NCBI RefSeq assembly: GCF_000226255.1
Contig: NZ_AGFG01000070.1
Span: 1-64,000 of the forward strand
Direction of reading: 5' to 3'
DNA length: 64,000 bases
From: Desulfovibrio sp. A2
GTDB taxonomy: Bacteria; Desulfobacterota; Desulfovibrionia; Desulfovibrionales; Desulfovibrionaceae
In this document: piece by piece, positions 25,107 to 32,324 of the stretch
Layout: every line of letters begins with the position of its first letter
Position numbering within the stretch: the first letter of the stretch is position 1
Program-made: the position numbers and the translations under genes
Notes under the pieces: model-generated
What the model saw: the letters and a program-made list of their open reading frames with translations, nothing else
What the model was told of the DNA's origin: nothing
The model's database searches: none

Positions 25107-25455
25107 ACACTGTGGCCGCCAGTTCGAGGTGCCCCCAGCAAGGCTGGCGGCTGGGCGGGGGGTGTACTGCGGCAAGGCGTGTGCCGACCAGGCGAAAATG
25201 AAGCCCCGCCGCGCGCGGTGCGCCTGGTGCGGCGAGTCGATGCCCGCAGGGCAGCGCGCAGGGCAAGTGTGTTGCGGCCGCGAATGCGGGCGCGCGCTGG
25301 TGACGAATACGCTGACGCAACGGGCGCGCTTGAACCGCGACCACCAGGCGGAGGGCACGCCATGGTTCGCGGACCCGTGGGCCTCGGGGGGCATTGCCCC
25401 TGACCCATACACCGACGAACCGATCCGGACGCCCGATCCGGTGCTGGGGTTCTGA
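25087..25455 (+). CDS. Zinc-ribbon protein (two CxxC pairs)
   Basis: The 122-residue protein has two similar knuckles: CKHCGRQFEVPPARLAAGRGVYCGKAC and CAWCGESMPAGQRAGQVCCGREC. They resemble the HNH-associated or phage zinc fingers that follow NUMOD-type proteins. GAGGAGG, the best ribosome site in the region, sits eight bases upstream. A role in DNA or RNA binding is likely, but not shown. Confidence 0.6.
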   Translation: MPMTSCKHCGRQFEVPPARLAAGRGVYCGKACADQAKMKPRRARCAWCGESMPAGQRAGQVCCGRECGRALVTNTLTQRARLNRDHQAEGTPWFADPWASGGIAPDPYTDEPIRTPDPVLGF

Positions 25456-25456
25456 T

Positions 25457-25900
25457 ATGGCCGACAGTCGTAAATTTTGCGCCACGATTTGTGTAAAATC
25501 TGGCACCACGCGCGCCCGCTTGGAACTGGCGGACGCGGCCCGGCATGGCGGCCCGGCCGGGCGCTACCGGGTGCGGATTGACCGGCGCTGGCACGACCAG
25601 CCCGACGGTGCGGACGCCTGGCTGAACCCGGTCGGCGTGGGCACGCTGGTGGCGGCGCTGCTGGCCGGGGCCAGCGTGCCGGATGCGGTACCGTCCCGGC
25701 CTGATCTGCCGCGCGGAACCCGCGTCAGCGCGCCCAACGGCCGCGAGGTTGGCGGGCTGCCCATGCGGGACGGCACGCGCACGGCAACGGAGCCTGTGCT
25801 GGGTTACGATGGCCGGTGGCTGGTGGGCGTGATCTTGTGCGGGCGCGGCGTGGTGATGGTGCCGGTGGATGATCTGGTCGTCAGGGACGGGGGGCGATGA
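25457..25900 (+). CDS. Phage protein of unknown function
   Basis: A 147-residue protein beginning MADSRKFCATICVKSGTTRARLELADA, with several beta-rich stretches (YRVRIDRRWHDQ, GYDGRWLVGVILCGRGVVMVPVDDLVV). The first 50 bases are noticeably AT-richer than surroundings. No family is recognised. It overlaps gemA by 4 bp. Confidence 0.45.
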   Translation: MADSRKFCATICVKSGTTRARLELADAARHGGPAGRYRVRIDRRWHDQPDGADAWLNPVGVGTLVAALLAGASVPDAVPSRPDLPRGTRVSAPNGREVGGLPMRDGTRTATEPVLGYDGRWLVGVILCGRGVVMVPVDDLVVRDGGR

Positions 25901-26508
25901 TGGGCCGGATCATCCAGTTCCCGGCGCGCCAGGAGCAAGACGGTAGGCCGAATGCTACGGCACCTGCGGCGACTGATACCGCCCCGCTCCCGGCTGCCGC
26001 ATCCAGAAAGCGGCGCGAACCCCGCGAGGAGTCCAAGGCGCGACGCGGGTACATGCTGGCCAAGGTGCACATCGCCAAGGCGCAGTTGGGCCTGACCGAC
26101 GAGGAATACCGCGCGGTGCTGCATGGCCAGTACGGCAAGAGCAGCGCCAAGGATCTGTCCGTGCCGCAATTGCACGGCCTGTTGATCTATTTCCAGAAGC
26201 TGGGTTGGCAGGGCAGGCGTGGGTCCGCCAAGCGCGGAGCCCGGCGCGACCCCGGCGTGGCCACGTTGCTGGCCGGGGATGCGGCCAACCTGGGCCGCGA
26301 GGCATTGATGGAGAAGATAGAGGCGCTGCTGGCTGAAAAAGGCCGCGTTGAGGGCACGCACATGCCATGGGCCTACGCCATGGGCATCCTGAAGCAGCAG
26401 ACGGGCGGCGTGGTGCGAGACTTCCGCCAGGCCAGCCCGGACCAGTTGCGCGACGTGATGCTGGCGTTGCAGCGCGACGCGAAGCGCAAGGGCCGCCGGA
26501 CGAGGTGA
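25897..26508 (+). CDS. GemA-like regulatory protein (Mu gp16 type)
   Basis: The 203-residue protein has a variable N-terminal part and the GemA/DUF1018 core: LAKVHIAKAQLGLTDEEYRAVLHGQYGKSSAKDLSVPQLHGLLIYFQKLGW (about 53-103). A C-terminal helical region that ends basic completes it. Mu GemA modulates host gene expression and DNA supercoiling. Position before the Mor-type gene matches Mu-like phages. Confidence 0.85.
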   Translation: MMGRIIQFPARQEQDGRPNATAPAATDTAPLPAAASRKRREPREESKARRGYMLAKVHIAKAQLGLTDEEYRAVLHGQYGKSSAKDLSVPQLHGLLIYFQKLGWQGRRGSAKRGARRDPGVATLLAGDAANLGREALMEKIEALLAEKGRVEGTHMPWAYAMGILKQQTGGVVRDFRQASPDQLRDVMLALQRDAKRKGRRTR

Positions 26509-26519
26509 AGGGGTAGGAC

Positions 26520-26897
26520 ATGAGTGGCGATATCTGGGTGTCCGAACCGGACCTGGAAGACGTGGTGGGCCGTGAGGCCACCACGCTGCTCTGCGTGACG
26601 TATGGCGGCATTGCCACGTACATCCCGGTCGCCCCCCAGGCTGAACACCCCCTGGGCAGGCTGCTGGGGCTGCGGGCTTTGGAGGCCCTGTGCGCGCGGT
26701 ATGGCGGGCACAGCATCGTTACGCCCAACGGGCGGAGGAAGGCCGCGCGGAAGCTGATACCGGCCCTGCGAAAGCAGGGGATGCAGGCTCAGGAGATCGC
26801 CCTGGAATGCGGCGTGACCGAGCGGTACGTACGCCTGGTGCTGGCGGAACAGCAAGCAGCCAGCGCCCCTGCCCAAGGACGGTTGCCCGGCATTTGA
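26520..26897 (+). CDS. Mor-type middle/late transcription activator
   Basis: The 125-residue protein ends in a helix-turn-helix of the Mor/C family: GRRKAARKLIPALRKQGMQAQEIALECGVTERYVRLVLAEQQ. The central part LGLRALEALCARYGGHSIVTPNG corresponds to the dimerisation segment. Mor activates middle transcription in Mu; here it likely activates the late operon that starts just downstream, as no separate C gene is present. Confidence 0.8.
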   Translation: MSGDIWVSEPDLEDVVGREATTLLCVTYGGIATYIPVAPQAEHPLGRLLGLRALEALCARYGGHSIVTPNGRRKAARKLIPALRKQGMQAQEIALECGVTERYVRLVLAEQQAASAPAQGRLPGI

Positions 26898-27110
26898 CAA
26901 CGACGGACGTAATGGTGCAGAAACCGGTAACATGCCGGGCTCCGGCACCCGTGAACAAAGTACACCCATAACTTCGCGCGTACGGCGTGGCAGATTCTCC
27001 CTACGGAATCCGCCCCGCCACCCCCCGGAACCCCGGTCAAGCCCAACCGACCCCATGGCGGGGCGGATTCCTCTTCAGGAGTCCGCCCCTTTTTATTTTC
27101 CGGAGGTTTC
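26898..27110. promoter_or_regulatory. Junction between middle and late operons
   Basis: About 210 bp without a gene. TTGACA (26896-26901) at the end of the Mor gene lacks a clear -10 partner. A 13-mer CTTCGCGCGTACG (26972-26984) recurs near the right prophage end (51855-51867). An imperfect inverted repeat lies at about 26984-27035. A strong terminator lies at 27060-27100, right before the first late gene. The Mor-dependent late promoter is most likely in this interval. Confidence 0.4.
27060..27100 (+). terminator. Intrinsic terminator immediately upstream of the late operon
   Basis: GGGGCGGATTCCT pairs with AGGAGTCCGCCCC (one G-U pair) around a CTTC loop, followed by TTTTTATTTT. The ribosome site (CGGAGG) and ATG of the first late gene follow at once. 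There is no room for a promoter after it, so late transcription must start upstream and read through, or the structure may be conditional. Confidence 0.85.
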
Positions 27111-27482
27111 ATGTTCCTTCCCCGCGTCCTTTCCCGCATCAGGCATCTGCGCATGGCTTGGTGCGCGCTGATCGCCGCCATGCTGTGGGCCGTGCTGTGG
27201 TACGTCGCCCCGCGCGAGGCCGTCACCGTGCTCTACAAGGTGACGATGCTTCTGACCGCCGCCGTGGTCTTCTACTGGGTTGATCGCTTGCTGTTTCCGT
27301 ACGCGCGGCCCGAGGGATACCTGGCCGATGAGTGGCGGGATCGTATCGACGCCAACGTGTGGCCCCCCGACATCGAGGACTTTCCCGTGGTGGTGGAATC
27401 GCGAACCCTGTTCGCAGTGGCCTGTCTGCGTCGAACCGTGCTGATGGCGGTGGGCGTGCTGGCCATGGGGCAGGCACTGTGA
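27111..27482 (+). CDS. Putative holin
   Basis: The 123-residue protein has three hydrophobic segments (about 13-33, 39-58, and 102-121) with a charged central loop. It resembles the holins of transposable phages, with LYKVTMLLTAAVVFYWVDRLLFPYARP. Holins time cell lysis by permeabilising the inner membrane. It is the first late gene and overlaps the endolysin start by 4 bp. Confidence 0.7.
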   Translation: MFLPRVLSRIRHLRMAWCALIAAMLWAVLWYVAPREAVTVLYKVTMLLTAAVVFYWVDRLLFPYARPEGYLADEWRDRIDANVWPPDIEDFPVVVESRTLFAVACLRRTVLMAVGVLAMGQAL

Positions 27483-28162
27483 CCAGTTCCGAATACCAGC
27501 GCACCATGTGCCTGCTGGTGCTCATGCTGACCGCATGGCTGGCGGTGATGCTGTACCTGCTGGCTTCCGCGTCGGACGCTCACGCGGCACCCACCATTCC
27601 CCGCGAGGCAAAGGCGTACCGCTCCCTGCTGGTGCGCGTGGCGCGTGTGGAGTGGGGCATGGCGGCCCCCGTGGCCACCTTCGCCGCCCAGGTCCACCAG
27701 GAATCCGAATGGAACCCTGATGCCGTGTCCCCCGTGGGGGCCGAGGGCTTGGCGCAGTTCATGCCCGCGACGGCGGCGTGGATGCCCCGCATCGTGCCGC
27801 AGGCTGGCGAGCCCAACCCGCGCAATCCCGCCTGGGCGCTGCGCAACCTGGCCGGTTACGACCGATGGCTGCATGAGCGCGTCAGCGCCGCCACGCCGTG
27901 CGACCGCATGGCCATGACCCTGGCCGCATACAATGGCGGGCTGGGCTGGGTGCAGCGTGACGCCAGGCTGGCCGCCTCGCGCGGGTTCGATCCCCGCCGC
28001 TGGTGGGACAACGTGGAATCGGTAAACGCCGGGCGCAGTCGCGCGGCGTTTACCGAAAATCGGGGCTACCCGCGCCGCATCCTGCACACGCTGGAGCCCA
28101 TGTACGAGGCGGCAGGCTGGGGCGCGGGCAGTTGCCCCACCCCGCAGGGAGGCCATTCGTGA
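27479..28162 (+). CDS. SLT-type lytic transglycosylase endolysin
   Basis: The 227-residue product starts with a hydrophobic signal-anchor (residues 11-30) ending in AHA. A soluble lytic transglycosylase domain follows: FAAQVHQESEWNPDAVSPVGAEGLAQFMPATAAWM, with catalytic Glu in QESEW, and MALAAYNGG-like MTLAAYNGGLGWV. It cleaves peptidoglycan during lysis. GTG at 27479 overlaps the holin stop and is preferred to ATG 27506, which lacks a ribosome site. The N-terminal anchor suggests SAR-type export. Confidence 0.85.
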   Translation: MTSSEYQRTMCLLVLMLTAWLAVMLYLLASASDAHAAPTIPREAKAYRSLLVRVARVEWGMAAPVATFAAQVHQESEWNPDAVSPVGAEGLAQFMPATAAWMPRIVPQAGEPNPRNPAWALRNLAGYDRWLHERVSAATPCDRMAMTLAAYNGGLGWVQRDARLAASRGFDPRRWWDNVESVNAGRSRAAFTENRGYPRRILHTLEPMYEAAGWGAGSCPTPQGGHS

Positions 28163-28839
28163 TGCTGGAAACCGCCCTGGGATTCTTTGCCCCCAAGTCG
28201 CGCCTGCTGGGGCTGGTCGGGCTGGCCGTCGTCCTCGCCATCGCCCTGGCCGGGGTGGGGGTGCGTTGCGCCCTGCTGTCGGCCGACCTCAAGGCCGAAC
28301 AGGCCGCCCACGCCGCAACGACCGAGCGCGGCCAGCGTGATCTGGCCGAACTGCGGGCCGAGTACGCGGACAAGAACACCGTCCGCGCCCTGGCCGTGGC
28401 CGACGCGGAGCGCACGGCCCGGCTGAAGCTGGAGGCGGAAACCGCCCGCGCCAACACCTTGGCGGCGGAACTGATGCAGACGCGCACGCGTCTTGCCGAT
28501 GCCCGCCGCGAATTTTCCCGGAGGATTGCCGCCTATGCCGCGCAAGACATTGCTGTTGCTGGTCCTGAGTACGGCGCTGATTTCGTGCGCCTGTACAACG
28601 AGGCAATCGGCCTCGCCCCTGCCGCCGGTGGTGGCCCCGTGCCCGAAGACGCCGCTGCCGCCGGAACTGGCGCAACGGCCGACGCCGCCGGAACCGCTGG
28701 CCCCCGGCTACTACCAGCAGCACCCGGAATAGGCGTGAGCGGCACGGACATCCTTGCCCACATTCGGGACTACGGGGGGCGCTGCCAGGCCCTGGAAGCA
28801 CAGGTCAACGGCCTGATCCGTCTCGTGGAGGCCCAGTAA
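28162..28839 (+). CDS. Inner-membrane spanin (Rz-like)
   Basis: The 225-residue protein has one N-terminal membrane helix (about residues 10-35) and a long coiled-coil (LSADLKAEQAAHAATTERGQRDLAELRAEYADKNT...), the form of Rz. An Ala/Gly-rich C-terminal part corresponds to the region where the outer partner is encoded in another frame. It works with Rz1 to disrupt the outer membrane. ATG overlaps the endolysin stop (TGATG). Confidence 0.75.
   Translation: MLETALGFFAPKSRLLGLVGLAVVLAIALAGVGVRCALLSADLKAEQAAHAATTERGQRDLAELRAEYADKNTVRALAVADAERTARLKLEAETARANTLAAELMQTRTRLADARREFSRRIAAYAAQDIAVAGPEYGADFVRLYNEAIGLAPAAGGGPVPEDAAAAGTGATADAAGTAGPRLLPAAPGIGVSGTDILAHIRDYGGRCQALEAQVNGLIRLVEAQ
28535..28732 (+). 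CDS. Outer-membrane spanin lipoprotein (Rz1-like), nested in another frame
   Basis: The 65-residue reading frame lies wholly inside the Rz-like gene in the +1 frame. It starts MPRKTLLLLVLSTALISC, a lipoprotein signal with lipobox LISC, followed by a Pro-rich mature part (PLPPVVAPCPKTPLPPELAQ...). That is the standard Rz1 make-up. CCGGAGG lies upstream of the ATG. Nested Rz/Rz1 pairs are known from lambda and other phages. Confidence 0.8.
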   Translation: MPRKTLLLLVLSTALISCACTTRQSASPLPPVVAPCPKTPLPPELAQRPTPPEPLAPGYYQQHPE

Positions 28840-29273
28840 TGGCCGTGATGGAACAGGTTCGGGAATGGTCCGAAGTGCTCAACGGACTTCTGGCCGCCGT
28901 GCAGGTGCTGATGATCGCCGCGCTGGCCGGGATGCGGAAGTTCTTCACCACGCCCGCCCAGGTGGACGCGCGGATCGCCGTTGCTTCCAAGGCGCAAAGC
29001 GAAGTGTCGGAGTGCCAGCGCAAGGACATCGAAACTTTGGGCGAGAGGGTGGGCAAGGTCGAGACGGCCATGAAGAACCTGCCCACCGCGCAGGACATCC
29101 AAAGCCTGCTTCTGGCGGTGGAAGGCGTGCGCGGAGCGACCCGGGAACTGTCTCTGCGCATCGACGGCCTGGCGGACGAACAGGCCGCGCGGCTGGATGG
29201 CATGAGGGACGTGCTTGGCACGCTGCAGGGGCAAGTGACCATGCTCTACAACCACCATCTGAAGGAGAAGTAA
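28839..29273 (+). CDS. DUF2730 family protein (Mu gp25-like)
   Basis: The 144-residue protein has a membrane helix near residues 14-34 (LLAAVQVLMIAALAGM). A helical, coiled-coil-prone C-terminal part follows (DARIAVASKAQSEVSECQRKDIETLGERVGKVETAMKNLPTAQDIQSLLLAVEGVRGATREL). It matches the DUF2730 type found before terminase genes in Mu-like phages. The function is unknown. Confidence 0.75.
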   Translation: MAVMEQVREWSEVLNGLLAAVQVLMIAALAGMRKFFTTPAQVDARIAVASKAQSEVSECQRKDIETLGERVGKVETAMKNLPTAQDIQSLLLAVEGVRGATRELSLRIDGLADEQAARLDGMRDVLGTLQGQVTMLYNHHLKEK

Positions 29274-29575
29274 TGCGTTTTTCCGAACTGGTGAAGGAAG
29301 ACCGGCGACTGGTCATCCTGCGGGTGCTGGAGAAGGCACCCGGCGGTCGGGCCAACCACATCGTGCTGGCTGCCGCGTTGCGCCCCTTGGGTCACGACGT
29401 GAGCCTGGAGCGCGTGCAGGAAGACCTGGAATGGCTGGCCTCGCAGCGCCTGGTACGCGTCGATGATCTGGAGTCCATGGTGACGGTGGCCACCATTCTG
29501 CCGCACGGCATCGACGTGGCAAACGGCCGGGAACGGGTGCACGGCGTGAAGGTGCCGCTGCCGGGGATGGAATAG
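29273..29575 (+). CDS. Winged-helix phage protein (Mu gp26-like)
   Basis: The 100-residue protein reads as a small winged-helix: RRLVILRVLEKAPGGRANHIVLAAALRPLGHDVSLERVQEDLEWLASQRLVRVDD. This is the ArsR-like fold of the gp26 family, which accompanies DUF2730 and DUF3486 genes in Mu-like phages. AAGGAGAAGTA precedes the ATG. Confidence 0.75.
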   Translation: MRFSELVKEDRRLVILRVLEKAPGGRANHIVLAAALRPLGHDVSLERVQEDLEWLASQRLVRVDDLESMVTVATILPHGIDVANGRERVHGVKVPLPGME

Positions 29576-29577
29576 CC

Positions 29578-30132
29578 GTGGGACGCCAGTCGAGCCTGCG
29601 TCGCCTGCCCGCCAAGCTGCGGGACGAGGTGCACACCCTGATCGAGCAGGGCCGGACCGTGGATGAAATCCGCGCCCACCTGCAATCCCTGGGCGCGGAC
29701 GTGAGCCGCAGTGCCGTAGGCCGCTACCGCAAGTCCGTGGACGAGATGGCCCGCGACATGCGCAAGACGCGCGAGATGGCGGAAGTGCTGGTGCGCGAGT
29801 TGGGCAACGCTCCTGAAGAGCGGGTGGCCCGGGCGAATATCGGCCTGTTGGAGGGAGCGATCTTCGCCATTCAGCAGGCGGAAGGGGACGAATTGGATCC
29901 CAAGGACATCGCCCTGCTGGCCCGCGCCAGCAAGAACCTGGTGCAGGCCCGCACCGTGGATGCTGCGCTGGCCATGAAGCTGCGCGAGGAGGGGCGCAAG
30001 GCGGCGGAAGAAGACATGGAGCGCGCGGCCAAGGCGGTAAGCGAAGAGGCCGGGGATGGACCCACGGGGCCGCCCATGAGTCCGCTGGACGTGTTCGAGC
30101 GCATCAAGGCCGTTTATCGGGGCGAGGCGTAG
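29578..30132 (+). CDS. DUF3486 family protein (Mu gp27-like, probable small terminase)
   Basis: The 184-residue protein starts with MGRQSSLRRLPAKLRDEVHTLIEQGRTVDEIRAHLQSLGADVSRSAVGRYRKS, a helix-turn-helix of the DUF3486 type. A long helical part follows. It precedes the large terminase and probably acts as the DNA-recognition subunit. The start is GTG at 29578, two bases after the upstream stop. Confidence 0.8.
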   Translation: MGRQSSLRRLPAKLRDEVHTLIEQGRTVDEIRAHLQSLGADVSRSAVGRYRKSVDEMARDMRKTREMAEVLVRELGNAPEERVARANIGLLEGAIFAIQQAEGDELDPKDIALLARASKNLVQARTVDAALAMKLREEGRKAAEEDMERAAKAVSEEAGDGPTGPPMSPLDVFERIKAVYRGEA

Positions 30133-30133
30133 C

Positions 30134-31498
30134 ATGAGCGCAATCCTGTACCCCTACCAGCGCAAATGGATAGACGACCGGTCCCGGTTCAAGATCGGGA
30201 TGTTCGCCCGCCAGACCGGCAAGACGTTCACCACCACGCTGGAGATCGGCGAGGACGTGGTGGAGTGCGAGCTTCAGGGCGGGCGCACCAGGTGGGTGAT
30301 CCTTTCGCGCGGGGAGCGGCAGGCACGCGAGGCCATGGACGAAGGGCTGAAGCTGCACCTGAAGGCCCTGGGAGCGGGGTTTGACGCCTTCGAGAGTGAC
30401 TTCCGGCTGTCCGACAAGACCACGGTCAAGGCGCTGGAGGTGATTACCAAGGGCGGCAGCCGCGTGACCGCACTGCCCGCCAACCCCGACACGGCACGTG
30501 GTTTTTCGGCCAACGTGTTCCTGGACGAGTTCGCGTTTCACCAGGACAGCGCCGAAATCTGGAAGGCGTTGTTCCCGGTGGTGTCCAAGCCCGGGTTGAA
30601 GCTGCGCATCACGTCCACCCCGAACGGCAAAGGCAACAAATTCTATTCCTTGATGACGGGAAGCGACACCACGTGGAGCCGCCATGAGGTGGACATCTAC
30701 AAGGCCGTGGCCGACGGGCTGCCCCGCGACATCGAGGAGTTGCGGGCGGGCATCGACGACGAACTGGCCTGGGCCCAGGAGTACGAATGCTCGTTCGAGG
30801 TGTCGGCCTTCAACCAGTTCATGGCCCACGTGCTGGTGGAAGACGCCATGCGCCGCCCGTTGCCTGAGGTGAACGGCCAGCCGTTGATCATGGGCGTGGA
30901 CGTGGCCCGCTTTGGCGGGGACCGCAGCGTGCTCCGTTTCCGGCGCGGTCTGGACGCCCGCACCATTCCCCCCCGGGTGTTCCATGGGCTGGACACCATG
31001 CAACTGGCCGACCAGGTGGCCCGGGCATGGACCGAACTGGCTGTGGACGCTGCCATGGTGGACGGCACCGGCGTGGGCGGCGGCGTGGTGGACCGGCTGC
31101 GGCAGTTGAACTTTGACCCCTTTGACGTGTCTTTCGGCGGCAAGTCGGCGCGCCCGGATGCAAGGGACAAGGCCACGGAAATGTGGATGAACCTGCGGGA
31201 CTGGCTGGCCACGGGCTGCCTGCCCGTAAACGGCGTGCTGTCGGAGGAGCTGACGACCCGCCAGTACCGGTACACGCCGGACCAGAAGACCGCCTTGGAA
31301 TCCAAGGACGCCATGCGGCGGCGCGGTGTGAAAAGCCCGGACGACGCCGACGCCCTGGCGCTGACCTTCGCCCACCCGGTGGCCCCGCGCGATCCCATGC
31401 GCGAACTGCTGGAGATGCTGCGCCCGCCGTACGACCCGCTGCGCACGGATTTCGGCTACGACCCGCTCGCGCCGGGCGGGCACGGGGGCCGCAAATGA
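30134..31498 (+). CDS. Terminase large subunit (Mu gp28-like)
   Basis: The 454-residue packaging ATPase-nuclease has an adapted Walker A, MFARQTGKTF (about 23-32), and Walker B NVFLDEFAF (Asp131-Glu132). The RNase H-like nuclease has Asp256 in MGVDVARFGGD, DGTGVGGGVVDRL and the C-terminal SPDDADALAL. It follows the Mu gp28 class rather than the T7 class, so packaging is expected to be headful from integrated copies. It overlaps the next gene by 4 bp. Confidence 0.9.
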   Translation: MSAILYPYQRKWIDDRSRFKIGMFARQTGKTFTTTLEIGEDVVECELQGGRTRWVILSRGERQAREAMDEGLKLHLKALGAGFDAFESDFRLSDKTTVKALEVITKGGSRVTALPANPDTARGFSANVFLDEFAFHQDSAEIWKALFPVVSKPGLKLRITSTPNGKGNKFYSLMTGSDTTWSRHEVDIYKAVADGLPRDIEELRAGIDDELAWAQEYECSFEVSAFNQFMAHVLVEDAMRRPLPEVNGQPLIMGVDVARFGGDRSVLRFRRGLDARTIPPRVFHGLDTMQLADQVARAWTELAVDAAMVDGTGVGGGVVDRLRQLNFDPFDVSFGGKSARPDARDKATEMWMNLRDWLATGCLPVNGVLSEELTTRQYRYTPDQKTALESKDAMRRRGVKSPDDADALALTFAHPVAPRDPMRELLEMLRPPYDPLRTDFGYDPLAPGGHGGRK

Positions 31499-32022
31499 CC
31501 GTCTTCACCTGTCGAGTGCTGGATGGCGGCTCGTCCGTTCGTGGTGCCCTGCTGGACCGCATGATGGCGGAAGGGCTGGCGGACACGGCGTTGTACGACG
31601 CCCCTGCCGGTGCTTTTCGTGATGCGTGGAACTGCATCACATCGCCGGAGACCTCATGGCTGGTAGAGGTGCAGGCCCACTTTTCGCTGCCAGGCGGACA
31701 AGGTTGCGACACGGCGGCCGTGGCCTGGTTCAACAACTTCACCGGCCGCACGGCCCTTTCGCACTTCTGCGTGTTTCGGGCCTTTCAGCCCCAAGCTGTG
31801 GCGATAGGGCGGCACGTCCTGCGCTGGATATTTGGCACCGGCCATTTCGACTGTCTGACGGGGCTGACGCCTGCCCCATACCGCCACGCCCTGCATCTGG
31901 CCCGGTCCATAGGTTTCGTTCCCATGGGCCGTGTACCCGGGGCCTGCCACCTGGTGCGCTGGGGACGCCACGTGGATGGCATCCTTTCCGTTTGCACCCC
32001 CGACGAAGGAGAAATCTTGTGA
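31495..32022 (+). CDS. GNAT-like acetyltransferase-fold phage protein
   Basis: The 175-residue protein, MTVFTCRVLDGG..., contains ALSHFCVFRAFQPQAVAIGRHVLRWIFGTGHFDCLTGLTPAPYRHALHLARSIGFVPMGRVPG, a pattern like the C-terminal half of GNAT folds (helix, then strand, then x-x-GF-x-x-x-G). Podoviruses often have such a gene between terminase and portal. No substrate is indicated. The catalytic residues are not clear. Confidence 0.5.
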   Translation: MTVFTCRVLDGGSSVRGALLDRMMAEGLADTALYDAPAGAFRDAWNCITSPETSWLVEVQAHFSLPGGQGCDTAAVAWFNNFTGRTALSHFCVFRAFQPQAVAIGRHVLRWIFGTGHFDCLTGLTPAPYRHALHLARSIGFVPMGRVPGACHLVRWGRHVDGILSVCTPDEGEIL

Positions 32023-32324
32023 CGGTTCTGTACATCGTGACGTTGGCGGCGCTGGTGCTGCTGATTCCCGCCGCCTCCTGCCAGGCGGGTGGTGGCAAGA
32101 ACACGCCCAAGGTGCCGGAGGCACCCAAGGCGGAACCCGCCCCCGACCTGACGGAACAGGAGCCCGAGGCAGAGGCGGTGCGCACCGAGGAACAGCGCAA
32201 GCTGAAGCAGCGTTCCGGTTCGTCCGGCACGGTGCTGACCAGCCCCCTGGGCCTCGCGGGTGATGCCCCCGCGACCGGCAACAAGCTGGGCGGCACACTG
32301 CTGGGCCGTTCCGGGGGCGCGTGA
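32019..32324 (+). CDS. Small phage protein with signal/lipoprotein-like N-terminus
   Basis: The 101-residue protein begins MTVLYIVTLAALVLLIPAASC, a hydrophobic segment ending in a lipobox-like AASC. A Lys/Pro/Glu-rich middle follows, then RSGSSGTVLTSPLGLAGDAP. The C-terminal Gly/Ser pattern is common in a short protein found just before podovirus portal genes. The GTG start at 32019 overlaps the upstream stop and is preceded by GAAGGAG. Confidence 0.5.
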   Translation: MTVLYIVTLAALVLLIPAASCQAGGGKNTPKVPEAPKAEPAPDLTEQEPEAEAVRTEEQRKLKQRSGSSGTVLTSPLGLAGDAPATGNKLGGTLLGRSGGA

